A stretch of 41,533 nucleotides of DNA from Tyzzerella sp. UBA1042. Lineage in GTDB: Bacteria; Bacillota; Clostridia; Lachnospirales; Anaerotignaceae. The position numbers were made by a program, and so were the translations under genes. The notes beneath the pieces were generated by a model. The model did not search any database. It was not told the origin of the DNA and saw nothing but the letters and a program-made list of their open reading frames with translations. The DNA is taken from assembly GCA_002316675.1 (NCBI GenBank), contig DCDZ01000053.1, positions 740 through 42,272 on the forward strand, given 5' to 3'. Shown one piece after another: positions 8,308 to 16,486 of this stretch (position 1 is its first letter; the number at the start of each line of letters is the position of its first letter).

Positions 8308-9501
8308 TTATATGACATTTTTTTCTTCCAATGCTTTTATTTCTTCGGCAGAAAGACCCAAAATTTCCTGATAAACAGAAATATTGTCCTCTCCCAGGAT
8401 GGGAGCGCCTTTCTGAGGTTTGTCTTCCTCACCGTGTATCTTAATGGGGGAGCCGGGAATACGAATTGTTTTCTCCATACCGGGTTGATATACATCCCAA
8501 AGCATATTTCGCTCCTGCATTAAGGAATGCTCGGAAATTTCAGGAATGGTGAGTATTGGCCCGAAGGGGATGGAAAGCCCGGAGATGATCTCTTCCAATT
8601 CAGCAACGGTTTTTGTCTGTGTCCATGCCTCAATGACCGGTTTCAAATCCTTCAAATAATTGTCACAGCGGCCAAGGTTTGTCTTGAAACGAGGATCGTT
8701 GATCAAGTCCTCTCTTCCCATTGCCTTGCAAAGCCCGGCGAACATTCTGTCCGTACCGCAGCCCATAACAAAATCCGCATCCTTTGCACGGAAAGAATCA
8801 AAGGGGGCAATGCTTGGATCCTGATTGCCGGCCCGATGGGGGTGCTTTCCGGCAATGGTATATTCTACAACAAAGTTTTCCATAGTAGAGAATAGTGTGT
8901 CTACCATTGCAACATCAATACGGCGGCCTACCCCGGTTTTTTCTCTCTCATATAATGCCATTAAGACACCCATGCACAAATATGCTCCGGTATAGCTGTC
9001 TCCTACGGAAGGGCCGATTTTGCAGGGAGGGCCATCGGCAAAGCCGGTTACACTCATCATACCGCTCATCGCTTGAGCCACAATATCGTAGCAGGGACGG
9101 GAGGCTAATTCTCCGGTTAATCCAAAACCGCTGATAGAGCCATAAATAATGCGGGGATTGATTTCTTTTAAAACATCGTATGAGAAGCCAAGTTTTTCTA
9201 AAACACCGACCTTGTAATTTTCGCAAACCACATCGGCAGTTTTCACCAGCTCTGTAAAAAGCTTCTTTCCTTCGGAAGTGGAAAGGTCAAGGGTAATCCC
9301 TTTTTTATTGCGATTGATGTAAGCGTAATAGCCGCTAAAATGATTTTCCATAGGGCCCCATGCTCTGGTTTGATCCCCTATGCCGGGACGTTCAATTTTA
9401 ATTACCTCGGCACCATGGTCAGCAAGGTTCATCGTACAAAACGGGCCACTGTAGGCTTGTGTTAAATCAAGTACGCGAATACCATCCAACGGTCTTTTCA
9501 T
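8308..9501 (-). CDS. Class III (CaiB/BaiF family) CoA-transferase
   Basis: Transfers CoA between carboxylic acids by an aspartyl-CoA anhydride mechanism. With 397 residues it has the normal length. It shows the N-terminal family block GIRVLDLTQAYSGPFCTMNL, the nucleotide-fold segment HGAEVIKIERPG, and the motif VGDSYTGAYL, whose Asp aligns with the catalytic Asp of formyl-CoA transferase. The C-terminal block GPILTIPEISEH is also typical. Two in-frame starts exist; ATG 9501 has the better distance from AGAGAGG, while ATG 9510 is directly adjacent to it. It lies 111 bp after the beta-alanyl-CoA ammonia-lyase gene and before the MerR gene, so activation of beta-alanine (or acceptance of CoA from acryloyl- or propionyl-CoA) is the natural role. 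The family has many substrates and the assignment is inference. Confidence 0.92.
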   Translation of the reverse strand: MKRPLDGIRVLDLTQAYSGPFCTMNLADHGAEVIKIERPGIGDQTRAWGPMENHFSGYYAYINRNKKGITLDLSTSEGKKLFTELVKTADVVCENYKVGVLEKLGFSYDVLKEINPRIIYGSISGFGLTGELASRPCYDIVAQAMSGMMSVTGFADGPPCKIGPSVGDSYTGAYLCMGVLMALYEREKTGVGRRIDVAMVDTLFSTMENFVVEYTIAGKHPHRAGNQDPSIAPFDSFRAKDADFVMGCGTDRMFAGLCKAMGREDLINDPRFKTNLGRCDNYLKDLKPVIEAWTQTKTVAELEEIISGLSIPFGPILTIPEISEHSLMQERNMLWDVYQPGMEKTIRIPGSPIKIHGEEDKPQKGAPILGEDNISVYQEILGLSAEEIKALEEKNVI

Positions 9502-9612
9502 GATCTTCATCCTCTCTGTATATATACTGGAACATGGGTCTTGCAGCAGTGCTTTTTTTGAAAAAGAAAGAGCGGATTGATATCCGCTCCTTCTAAAATG
9601 TCACCAAAAAAC

Positions 9613-10062
9613 TTATTGAGGGTGCTTTGCATCCTTGAAGGAAGACTCCTGGGGACCTCTTTGATCTTTTTTCGCAATGAAGAGACTGCCTGTTGCTTTA
9701 CCGCAGAGTACGGGAGGCTCACAAGCTGTTGCAGCAGTATCATTTAATCCTGTCATGTCTGCATCGGTTCTGTTGAGCATTGTAGCAACCTTCCATGCTT
9801 CAAATACGCAAGAATAGGACTGATTGCCAACTTTTTCAATCCAACCATGATATTCCATAAAGTCTCCGACATAAACAGGAGCTGTAAATTCGATATCTTT
9901 GTAGCCAAGGAACAAGCTGATATCACCATCTACATAAACCATTAATTCTGTTCCTACGTCGCCCCACTGGTTTACGATTCTTGCACCGTTTACTAAATCA
10001 CCTACATAATGACCATCTTTCGCACTCATCATTAAGTGATGTACAACTTTTTTACCTACCAT
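9613..10062 (-). CDS. acl: Beta-alanyl-CoA:ammonia lyase (hot-dog fold)
   Basis: Removes ammonia from beta-alanyl-CoA to give acryloyl-CoA, a cytoplasmic step of beta-alanine fermentation to propionate and acetate. The 149-residue protein matches, in length and nearly throughout from memory, the Clostridium propionicum enzymes: MVGKKVVHHLMMSAKDGHY, then LVNGARIVNQWGDVGTELMV, DGDISLFLGYKDIEFTAPVY, and the C-terminal AKKDQRGPQESSFKDAKHPQ. It belongs to the same hot-dog group as 3-aminobutyryl-CoA ammonia-lyase of lysine fermentation. No other lysine-pathway gene is present, which favours beta-alanine. ATG 10062 follows AAAGGAGG. It is the first gene of a minus-strand transcript with a class III CoA-transferase and a MerR regulator, preceded by a MerR-type promoter. 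Confidence 0.93.
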   Translation of the reverse strand: MVGKKVVHHLMMSAKDGHYVGDLVNGARIVNQWGDVGTELMVYVDGDISLFLGYKDIEFTAPVYVGDFMEYHGWIEKVGNQSYSCVFEAWKVATMLNRTDADMTGLNDTAATACEPPVLCGKATGSLFIAKKDQRGPQESSFKDAKHPQ

Positions 10063-10567
10063 TGAGAATTCCTCCTTTAAATTTTTATGGTTAATGTTTA
10101 TTGGGTTTGTTAAGTAATTTCCTTAACCTTGACTTTAGTTTAACTGGTACAGCCAATGGAATGTCAACAGGATATTAAAATTATTTTTGAAGAAAAAACA
10201 GCCAAAAAGTGGCAACTATCCACTTAGTAGAAGGTTCTTAATAGAAATTTGCGATATTAAGAAACGGTGGTTTTATGGGAATTATGGTGCATTGAAATAG
10301 AGAAAGCGCGTCATTCTCTAAATATTAGATAAAAATCCAGGGGAGGGTTTTTTTAAGAATTTTGTGAAAATGTATTCTGTAGACAGAAGTTGCAGTTGCA
10401 TTATTTTTACCTGTTTTTTAACTGATTTTATTTATTTTTTCACAAAATAGAGATGAAAATAAAAACACTGTGTTCTATTTCTTTACAATATTTTCTTGCA
10501 AGAGCAGTCTCTGCAAGGTAGTTCAAAGAATGTTCCTGAAAGAGTAATGTTTTAGGAAAACAAGGGG
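10063..10567. other. Intergenic region between nth and acl
   Basis: This 505-bp stretch carries the acl leader and MerR-type promoter (10137-10167). From 10170 to 10567 it is A/T-rich with no credible gene. A weak hairpin built on CTTGCA/TGCAAG (about 10495-10520) lies past the nth stop but lacks a T-run, so I do not call it a terminator. Confidence 0.5.
10137..10167 (-). promoter_or_regulatory. MerR-type promoter of the acl operon, 19-bp spacer
   Basis: Minus-strand TTGACA (10167-10162) and TAAACT (10142-10137) are separated by 19 bp rather than 17, the hallmark of promoters twisted open by MerR activators. The spacer contains a partial dyad A-TGG-N5-CCA-T centred near 10152. The acl ATG is 75 bp downstream and a MerR gene is in the operon. 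Confidence 0.65.
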
Positions 10568-11224
10568 TTATTTTTTTGATGTCTTCTTTTTCTGTAAGGC
10601 TTGTCCGCCGATACAGTATGTAAGCAGCATACATTCGTTGCACTTTGGCCGTCTTGCAATGCAAACCTTTCTGCCATGGGCAATCAGCTGTGTATTAAGC
10701 TCAATCCACCGATCCTTTGGAATTATTTTCATTAAGTCAAATTCTATTTTTGTCGGGTCTTGATTTTTGGTTAGCCCTAAAAGGTTAGAAAGACGTTTTA
10801 CATGGGTATCCACCACAATGCTGGGGATGTGATACCAGTTTCCCCGTACCACATTGGCGGTTTTGCGTCCAACGCCGGCAAGAGAGGTTAAGGCTTCCAA
10901 ATCCGAGGGGACCTCGCCGTTGTGCTCCGTTAAAAGTTTTTGACAGCAGGCAATAATATTTTTTGCTTTATTATGGTAGAAACCCGTAGAGTGAATATCC
11001 TGCTCCAGCTCCTTTAAATTAGCTTGGGCAAAATCCTTCACCGATTTATATTTTTGAAATAAATCCTTTGTGACAATATTTACCCGGTCATCGGTGCATT
11101 GTGCCGATAAAATGGTTGCCACCAATAATTGCCATGGATTTTCATGATTCAGATAACATTTTGTGGGCCCGTATTCTTCTCTTAATAGAAAGAGAATTTG
11201 CTCCACCTTCTCTTTTTTTGTCAT
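10568..11224 (-). CDS. nth: Endonuclease III, DNA glycosylase/AP lyase
   Basis: Base-excision repair enzyme that removes oxidised pyrimidines and cleaves the abasic site. The 218-residue protein has the helix-hairpin-helix LAGVGRKTANVV with catalytic Lys121, the GPD-type acidic residue Asp139 in VVDTHVKRL, and the C-terminal [4Fe-4S] loop with spacing C-X6-C-X2-C-X5-C in CIARRPKCNECMLLTYC. All key residues are intact. ATG 11224 follows AAAGGAG at the correct distance. It is transcribed alone on the minus strand, upstream of but well separated from the acl operon. Its leader contains three ATTTCCC/GGGAAAT direct repeats. Confidence 0.96.
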   Translation of the reverse strand: MTKKEKVEQILFLLREEYGPTKCYLNHENPWQLLVATILSAQCTDDRVNIVTKDLFQKYKSVKDFAQANLKELEQDIHSTGFYHNKAKNIIACCQKLLTEHNGEVPSDLEALTSLAGVGRKTANVVRGNWYHIPSIVVDTHVKRLSNLLGLTKNQDPTKIEFDLMKIIPKDRWIELNTQLIAHGRKVCIARRPKCNECMLLTYCIGGQALQKKKTSKK

Positions 11225-11701
11225 TTTCTCAAACTCCTTTTGGAAACAAGGATATTTCCCGAAAATAGGACGGATTTCCCGAGAAATATTTCCCTTTTTC
11301 TACGAAACTGTAAAATAGAACGCTTTGCCGTAACATTTTCAATTTTACACTGTTTTTTGTGATGATTTATGTTTGATTGTAACATAAAAAAGGCGGCAAG
11401 AAAATGTAAAATCTTTGTTTTTCATCCGTATGGTGTAAAAAGGATTGAAAACAAAGGTGAGGAACCGGTTTTAAGAGAAATCAACTGTCCTGTCCCGGAT
11501 TGCATTTTTTTACAACTTTTTGTTTCAAAGGATAGGAACAAATTCTTACGATTTACGTCATATAGAAAAAATACCGTATTTTCAAGGTTTTAGCCAGAGA
11601 TTGGAAGGGGGTTACAGGGGCTGATTTCTTGCATCGGGTGAAAAATTGTAGTATAATTTTAAGAATAATAGACGAACTATGCATATTAAAAGGAGATAAC
11701 A
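11225..11701. other. Divergent intergenic region between nth and the lipoprotein group
   Basis: This 477-bp region holds three direct ATTTCCC repeats (11254, 11274 and 11288) next to nth and a plus-strand promoter at 11629-11657. A 74-codon plus-strand frame at 11369-11593 lacks a ribosome site and recognisable sequence, so it is not annotated. Confidence 0.5.
11629..11657 (+). promoter_or_regulatory. Promoter of the 11702-14674 gene group
   Basis: TTGCAT (11629-11634), 17-bp spacer, perfect TATAAT (11652-11657). The transcript would start about 40 bp before the first ATG. Confidence 0.75.
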
Positions 11702-12112
11702 ATGGATGACATCGTGATCATGCTGAAGGATAATGCTACGGGATTTTTAGAAAAAGAGCTGGGCAGCTATTCTCTTTCTGTAAATGCACAAATGATTGAT
11801 ACGATTTATGCGGAGGATGGAGCAGAAGGCAGACAGGTTGTGATGCGCCTTATATGTGATAAAGAAATTGAAGATTGGGAATATGATGCCATTTATGATT
11901 ATTATGATACGGAGGTTTTATCTGCTGTAACCAGTAAAGTTGAGGAAGGAGAGGGACACTATAATCCTACATGGATTGTTCGATTTGCTTATTCCGACAC
12001 ACAGAGTGAAATGGAAAAAATAATTTCCGAAATATTAGAGCTTCATAAAAAGGAACTGCTTTTGGTTTACGATGCTATAGCAGACAAAAAGGATGAGTAT
12101 AGTGAAGAATAA
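11702..12112 (+). CDS. Conserved small acidic protein, DUF6762-like
   Basis: A 136-residue soluble, strongly acidic protein with no signal peptide or membrane segment. It contains WEYDAIYDYYDTEVL in its centre and YNPTWIVRFAY further on, ending in a helical acidic tail. From memory this pattern resembles a family of uncharacterised clostridial proteins (DUF6762). No catalytic motif is visible and I assign no function. The ATG follows AAAGGAG and a strong promoter. The last 20 bases overlap the possible upstream start of the next gene, a lipoprotein, suggesting translational coupling. Confidence 0.8.
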   Translation: MDDIVIMLKDNATGFLEKELGSYSLSVNAQMIDTIYAEDGAEGRQVVMRLICDKEIEDWEYDAIYDYYDTEVLSAVTSKVEEGEGHYNPTWIVRFAYSDTQSEMEKIISEILELHKKELLLVYDAIADKKDEYSEE

Positions 12113-13331
12113 AAAATGGATAAATGCCTGTATCCTTATAGGTGTTTTGCTTTTTTTATGCTGTGCCTGCGGGCTGAGAAAGGCTGAAGAAAACCAGCCC
12201 TCCTCGAATACACAGCAGGAAGACGAAAAGGAGCCCATTGAGATACCGCCCCGTAGTACGGAGGAACCCGTAGAAGAGCCGGAGGAGCCTGCATCCAATG
12301 AGGAAAAACCGGAAGGGATTGAGCCCGAAAAGACCCAGCCCGCCAGCACAAAGCCTTTTTGGCAGAGCGAAACAACACGATTGACGAATAATATTATTTC
12401 CGTTGCTTCGGCAGGGCAGGCGGACTATAAAACCAACGGCCCCCAAAGAGGCTGGATGAGTAAAAACGGTGAACTCTACAGCTTCTATGAAGGCAAATAC
12501 ATAACAACGGATACGTTGGTGGCAGATGGGTATCTGGAAAAAGGGCTGACTGCCGGTGAGTATAAAATTTTATTGCTGCATGGCAGTGATCTTGCGGAGC
12601 TGGAGGGCACTTCTGTGCCCGCAGGCAGCATGGGATTTAGTGTTTTTGCCGCTGTAAAGCAGTCGGGCAAATATTTGATTGCATCGGCAGAAGGAAGAGC
12701 CGGCATAATCACCGAAGACGGCTTAGATAGTCTTTTGGCGAAATATAATCAGAATCATGGCAAGGTGAAAAGACTTTCCTCCGCTTCTGCGGAGTATGAG
12801 CGCATACTCAATTATATCAGTCTTTTTGAAGGCCGATTTGATGATTATTATGTAAGAGAAATACGCATGGATAATAAGCACGCAGTGGTTGTTTTCTCTA
12901 ACCGCGCAAATCCTGCGGCAATCAAAGAATATATTTTGGAGAATGAAAATAATTTCTGGGAGGTTGTTTATCCCAATGCCCAGACGGAATACTATCCCGT
13001 TACCACCATCAACCGTTATTTGCCTCATTTTAATGCAGAGGTATTGCCTTCGTATACCTTGGCATCATGGCAGGGGAGCATTGTTTCTAATCAAGGCGGG
13101 GTGGAAGCAGCATTGTTCAGTGCCAAGGCAATTTCCAGTGCCAGTGAAATTTCATATCAATGTGCAACCTCGGCCTGTGCCTATGCAATTTTGACCAACG
13201 GCAGCCGCTATGCGTGTTATACGGAAAACGGCATCTGGAAGGCGGAATTTGTTGCATCGGACAATGCAGCCAGAACTTTGCTGTTAAAGAAAACAGGCAT
13301 TGATTACGGGTTTTTAATTCTGGATGACTAA
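12093..13331 (+). CDS. Secreted lipoprotein, function unknown
   Basis: The N-terminus has lysines, a hydrophobic stretch and a lipobox region LLFLCCACG, so the mature protein is probably lipid-anchored on the outer face of the membrane. Residues 28-90 form a Glu/Pro/Ser/Thr-rich flexible linker. The remaining roughly 320 residues are globular without a domain I recognise; a repeated LYSFYEGKYITTD-type strand pattern suggests beta structure. Two starts are possible. ATG 12093 lies directly on the AAAAAGG site, while GTG 12102 has better spacing (409 residues). The first option overlaps the previous gene by 20 bases. It is followed 18 bp later by a DNA glycosylase gene, an unrelated function, so co-transcription may be simply positional. 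Confidence 0.85.
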   Translation: MSIVKNKKWINACILIGVLLFLCCACGLRKAEENQPSSNTQQEDEKEPIEIPPRSTEEPVEEPEEPASNEEKPEGIEPEKTQPASTKPFWQSETTRLTNNIISVASAGQADYKTNGPQRGWMSKNGELYSFYEGKYITTDTLVADGYLEKGLTAGEYKILLLHGSDLAELEGTSVPAGSMGFSVFAAVKQSGKYLIASAEGRAGIITEDGLDSLLAKYNQNHGKVKRLSSASAEYERILNYISLFEGRFDDYYVREIRMDNKHAVVVFSNRANPAAIKEYILENENNFWEVVYPNAQTEYYPVTTINRYLPHFNAEVLPSYTLASWQGSIVSNQGGVEAALFSAKAISSASEISYQCATSACAYAILTNGSRYACYTENGIWKAEFVASDNAARTLLLKKTGIDYGFLILDD

Positions 13332-13349
13332 TCAAAGGTGTGAATAAAA

Positions 13350-14189
13350 ATGGAAAAAGTTTTCTGGGACGGCCCGGACTTTTCTCTGTCACAAACCTTA
13401 GAATGCGGACAATGCTTTTGTTACCGAAAAAAAGAGGACAACTTGTATACTGTCATTTCCGGCCAAAGGAAGATTACCCTGGGGCAGGCGGGTGACAGTA
13501 TCCTTTTTTATGGCGATGCGGACATTCCGTATTGGAAGGAATATTTTGATGTGGAGAGAGATTATCAAAAAATAAAACAAAAACTCAGCGGCGGCGATCC
13601 GGTGCTGGCCGAGGCAATTACGTTTGCGCCGGGCATTCGTATCCTAAAGCAGGATTTTTTTGAAATGCTGCTGTCGTTTATACTATCCCAAAACAATCAT
13701 ATCCCCAGAATTAGAGGATTGATTCAAAGGCTTTCTGCGGCATATGGCACGCCATTGGCGGAGGGAGGCTACAGCTTCCCCGCACCCACACAGCTTTTTG
13801 GTGTTTCGGAGGACACATACCGCCAACTGGGCTGCGGATTTCGGGGCAGATATTTGGCGGATGCCGTGGAGAAGGTTTTGGCGGGCGGATTTATGCCCGA
13901 AGACTTGGAGAAGCTATCCACGGAGGACCTGCGTCAACGGCTAATGTCCATTTGCGGTGTCGGGCAAAAGGTTGCGGATTGCATTTTGCTGTTTTCCTTT
14001 GGGAGGTACGAGGTATTTCCCATGGATGTGTGGATCAATCGTGTTTACAGCCATGCCTACTGTGATGGGAAAAAGCTTTCGCCCAAGGAATTGCAGGCAG
14101 AGGCGGCAAAAAGATTTGGTACATATGCGGGCTTTGCCCAGCAGTATTTGTTTTATTATGGAAGGGAAAAGAAAATAGGAAAGGGATGA
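13350..14189 (+). CDS. ogg: OGG1-type 8-oxoguanine DNA glycosylase/AP lyase
   Basis: Excises oxidised guanine. The 279-residue protein shows the OGG1 arrangement: an N-terminal beta domain with the block LSQTLECGQCFCYRK, then a helical domain with FFEMLLSFILSQNNHIPRI, and the helix-hairpin-helix CGVGQKVADCI with the catalytic Lys207 and, 19 residues on, Asp226 in PMDVWINRVY. No C-terminal Fe-S cysteines are present, which separates it from the nth product. The ATG follows AAAGGTG by eight bases. The stop overlaps the first ATG of the downstream ybaK gene by four bases (ATGA), indicating coupling. Alternative: DNA-3-methyladenine glycosylase of the AlkA type, less likely given the Lys-Asp pair. 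Confidence 0.9.
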   Translation: MEKVFWDGPDFSLSQTLECGQCFCYRKKEDNLYTVISGQRKITLGQAGDSILFYGDADIPYWKEYFDVERDYQKIKQKLSGGDPVLAEAITFAPGIRILKQDFFEMLLSFILSQNNHIPRIRGLIQRLSAAYGTPLAEGGYSFPAPTQLFGVSEDTYRQLGCGFRGRYLADAVEKVLAGGFMPEDLEKLSTEDLRQRLMSICGVGQKVADCILLFSFGRYEVFPMDVWINRVYSHAYCDGKKLSPKELQAEAAKRFGTYAGFAQQYLFYYGREKKIGKG

Positions 14190-14674
14190 GCAAAATGGTA
14201 AAAACCAATGTAATGCGGCTTTTGGAAACGGCAGGGGTTTCTTACCGTACAACGGAATATGAATATGATGAAAACAACCTTTCCGGGTTAGATGCCGCAG
14301 AAAAAATAGGGATACCAGCGGAGCAGGTTTTTAAAACTCTGGTGACCCGAGGAGACAAAACAGGGATACTGGTATTTTGTATTCCTGTCAATATGGAGTT
14401 GGATTTAAAAAAGGCGGCGGCGGTGTCGGGGAATAAAAAGCTTGAAATGACCCATGTGAAGGACCTTCTTGGATTAACGGGATATGTCCGCGGGGGCTGT
14501 TCTCCCATTGGCATGAAAAAAAAGTATCCCACTTATGTGGACGAAACGGCTGTTTTATTTGACGAAATTGCCATAAGCGCAGGGATCAGAGGAGAGCAGG
14601 TGGTTCTTTCGCCGGAGGAGCTCATTCCATTTATTGAGGCCAAAGAAGCAGATATTACCAAGGAGAGAAGCTGA
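14186..14674 (+). CDS. ybaK: YbaK/EbsC-type Cys-tRNA(Pro) deacylase
   Basis: A trans-editing enzyme that hydrolyses mischarged Cys-tRNA-Pro in the cytoplasm. It has 162 residues, the typical length. Visible family features are KTNVMRLLETAGVSY near the N-terminus, the block VFKTLVTRG, the conserved lysine-rich stretch KKAAAVSGNKKLEM, and the glycine-rich loop GYVRGGCSPIGMKKKYPTY that forms the active site. Start 14186 overlaps the glycosylase stop (ATGA); ATG 14195 (MVKTNV) is equally well placed and matches family N-termini better. It is the last gene before a strong terminator. Confidence 0.92.
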   Translation: MSKMVKTNVMRLLETAGVSYRTTEYEYDENNLSGLDAAEKIGIPAEQVFKTLVTRGDKTGILVFCIPVNMELDLKKAAAVSGNKKLEMTHVKDLLGLTGYVRGGCSPIGMKKKYPTYVDETAVLFDEIAISAGIRGEQVVLSPEELIPFIEAKEADITKERS

Positions 14675-14706
14675 AGGAATATTTTTAGAGGCTGCGCTTC
14701 TATCAT

Positions 14707-14759
14707 AAAAAAAGACCTTATCTTAGGAGGCATCCTAACATGAGGTCTTTTTTATTTTT
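14707..14759. terminator. Bidirectional terminator, long two-part hairpin
   Basis: The outer stem AAAAAAGACCT pairs with AGGTCTTTTTT. The inner stem TTAGGA pairs with TCCTAA around GGCA. A-run and T-run ends make it work for both ybaK and the convergent protease gene. Confidence 0.85.
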
Positions 14760-14795
14760 GCAGAAAGTGTAAAAGCAACCTGGTATGGGGTTTTT

Positions 14796-16055
14796 CTATT
14801 CCATGCGCAGCTCCATTGGGGCTGTAGTTGCCGTTTCAATGCCGTTTCTCACAGTGGAAACCTTTATATAAACGGCGGAATGATTGGCTGTGGAAATACC
14901 GAAGCATTGAGGAAAGCCCCAATACCATATTTCATCACGCAAAGCCTTGTTATAGAGCTTTGTATAGTTTCCATTTTTTGAATAGGCGATATAAACATAA
15001 TAATGATCGGCATTATAAACCGGTGACCAAGTGACGTTGGCATAGCCGTCCTCTATCCAATACCGCAGGTTTTTCGGCGGGGTAGGGGTATAGGTGTAAT
15101 ATTTCATCTGTTTAATCGGGATGGAAAGGTTTTTGGGAACCTCCAAAATATGGCTCATGGGGATGGCGAAAAATTGCTGATCACTGTAAGCTGAGGTCAT
15201 GCCGATTATTTTTCCCTTGCTGTTAAATAAAGCGCCGCCGCTGCTCCCATGGTCAATAAAAGCACTAGTGGATAAAATATCTTCATTATAATCATTGAGG
15301 ATCCCCTCTGAAATCGTATTCCGCTTGCCATTGGGGGCACCTACTGCGGTTACAGCTTCCCCTTTTTGAAAGCTTGTTTCAATTTCGGCAGGAATGAGGT
15401 CCTCCCGATCAATCTTGATCAAGGCAATGTCCTTTTGCGCATCTAAGCCCACAATGGTTACCTTTCCTTGATAAATGGTATTATCGGAAAAGACCATTTG
15501 CAGCATAGAGGAGCTTTCTACCACATGATAGTTTGTTGCAATCAAGCCGTCAGAGGAAAGAACAATCCCACTGCCCTGAATTTTGTTTGTCTGTATATAA
15601 ACAACAGAGTCCGTTAAAGCGTTCTGTGTTTTTTTCTCAGTGGTGATGGAGACGGTGTAGGTTGCCGCCTGCCATTCTACCGTTGCCCCGCTGTATTTGG
15701 CCACAAAGCGCAGGGGGAGCATAGTAGTATTTTCCGAGAGGGTGGCTGCCGCATCTAAAACTACGGGGGTTTGGTTTACTAAGGCCACGGATTGATCAAT
15801 GGTTAGAAAAAGGGTAGTGCTTCCTTTGGTTGCTGCTACGGTATGTTTTTCATTATCCCAAACTACGGTATAGCCCAAAGCCTCCATGATGCTGCGCATG
15901 GGAACCAAAACACGATCGTTTTGTATGATTGCCGGCGCAGAGAGGGGGAGATCGGCCCCGTCGAGGGTGACCGAAATGTCCTTGGCGGAAGAAGGCACGG
16001 TTATACAGAAACAGAGTATTAAAAAGAGGAAAAACCCTCTAAATTTTTGAATCAT
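14796..16055 (-). CDS. Secreted trypsin-like serine protease with copper-amine-oxidase-like N-terminal domain
   Basis: An exported protease of the S1C/HtrA-like type. Residues 1-24 are a signal peptide (hydrophobic core FFLFLILCFCITV, cleavage after SSA). Residues 25-140 contain two repeats of the wall-associated stalk domain often labelled copper amine oxidase N-terminal, with VLVPMRSIMEALGYTVVWD and MLPLRFVAKYSGATVEW. Residues 148-300 are a trypsin fold with His177 (ATNYHVVE), Asp209 (AQKDIALIKI) and Ser272 (GSSGGALF, where GNSGG is usual). No PDZ domain follows. Residues 330-419 look like a fibronectin type III-like module. ATG 16055 (419 residues) is chosen over a 49-codon extension because AAAGGAAG precedes it and the signal peptide starts there. 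It is divergent from feoA. Confidence 0.9.
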   Translation of the reverse strand: MIQKFRGFFLFLILCFCITVPSSAKDISVTLDGADLPLSAPAIIQNDRVLVPMRSIMEALGYTVVWDNEKHTVAATKGSTTLFLTIDQSVALVNQTPVVLDAAATLSENTTMLPLRFVAKYSGATVEWQAATYTVSITTEKKTQNALTDSVVYIQTNKIQGSGIVLSSDGLIATNYHVVESSSMLQMVFSDNTIYQGKVTIVGLDAQKDIALIKIDREDLIPAEIETSFQKGEAVTAVGAPNGKRNTISEGILNDYNEDILSTSAFIDHGSSGGALFNSKGKIIGMTSAYSDQQFFAIPMSHILEVPKNLSIPIKQMKYYTYTPTPPKNLRYWIEDGYANVTWSPVYNADHYYVYIAYSKNGNYTKLYNKALRDEIWYWGFPQCFGISTANHSAVYIKVSTVRNGIETATTAPMELRME

Positions 16056-16192
16056 TTTTTCACTTCCTTTTCTGCTTGAGTATATCATAAGTTTCCAAAA
16101 ATAGCTACAAAATATTGCTTGGAATTCCTTGGTATGCAGAAGAAAATAGCATGATTTATCCTTTTTTCGCATAGGTATGAAAGGGAGAAGAA

Positions 16193-16486
16193 ATGCAGAC
16201 AAGTTTGAGTGGGCTTAGGCCAAAAGAAAGAGCAAAGGTCATCGGTTTTTCTTGTGAAAAAGCGGTACTGCGCCGGCTTTTGGAGCTGGGGATAACGAAA
16301 AATACATATTTATTCTGTATGCGTTGGGCGCCTCTGCAGGGGGCAATCGAGGTGTGGGTGCGGGGGTACCGGCTGGCAATCGGTTACGAGGATGCAAAAG
16401 GTATTCTGATAGAAAAGGAGGGGAAGCAGGTTGAAAAAATTGGGCTTCATTGGCAATCCGAATTGCGGAAAGAGCGCCCTTTTTAA
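16193..16486 (+). CDS. feoA: FeoA-like SH3-domain protein
   Basis: A small cytoplasmic partner of the ferrous iron transporter FeoB. It has 97 residues with the FeoA features LSGLRPKERAKVIGF at the N-terminus, RRLLELGITKNTYL in the middle, and the C-terminal strand YRLAIGYEDAKGI. Its C-terminal tail is longer than usual because the gene overlaps feoB by 56 bases. The ATG follows AAAGGGAGA. It heads a plus-strand group feoA-feoB-GNAT-ROK kinase. No Fur box was confidently found upstream. Confidence 0.88.
   Translation: MQTSLSGLRPKERAKVIGFSCEKAVLRRLLELGITKNTYLFCMRWAPLQGAIEVWVRGYRLAIGYEDAKGILIEKEGKQVEKIGLHWQSELRKERPF

Noticed and set aside
11369..11593. 74-codon plus-strand frame in the nth-lipoprotein gap
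   Set aside because: No ribosome site, no recognisable sequence and A/T-rich composition; it lies in a promoter region.
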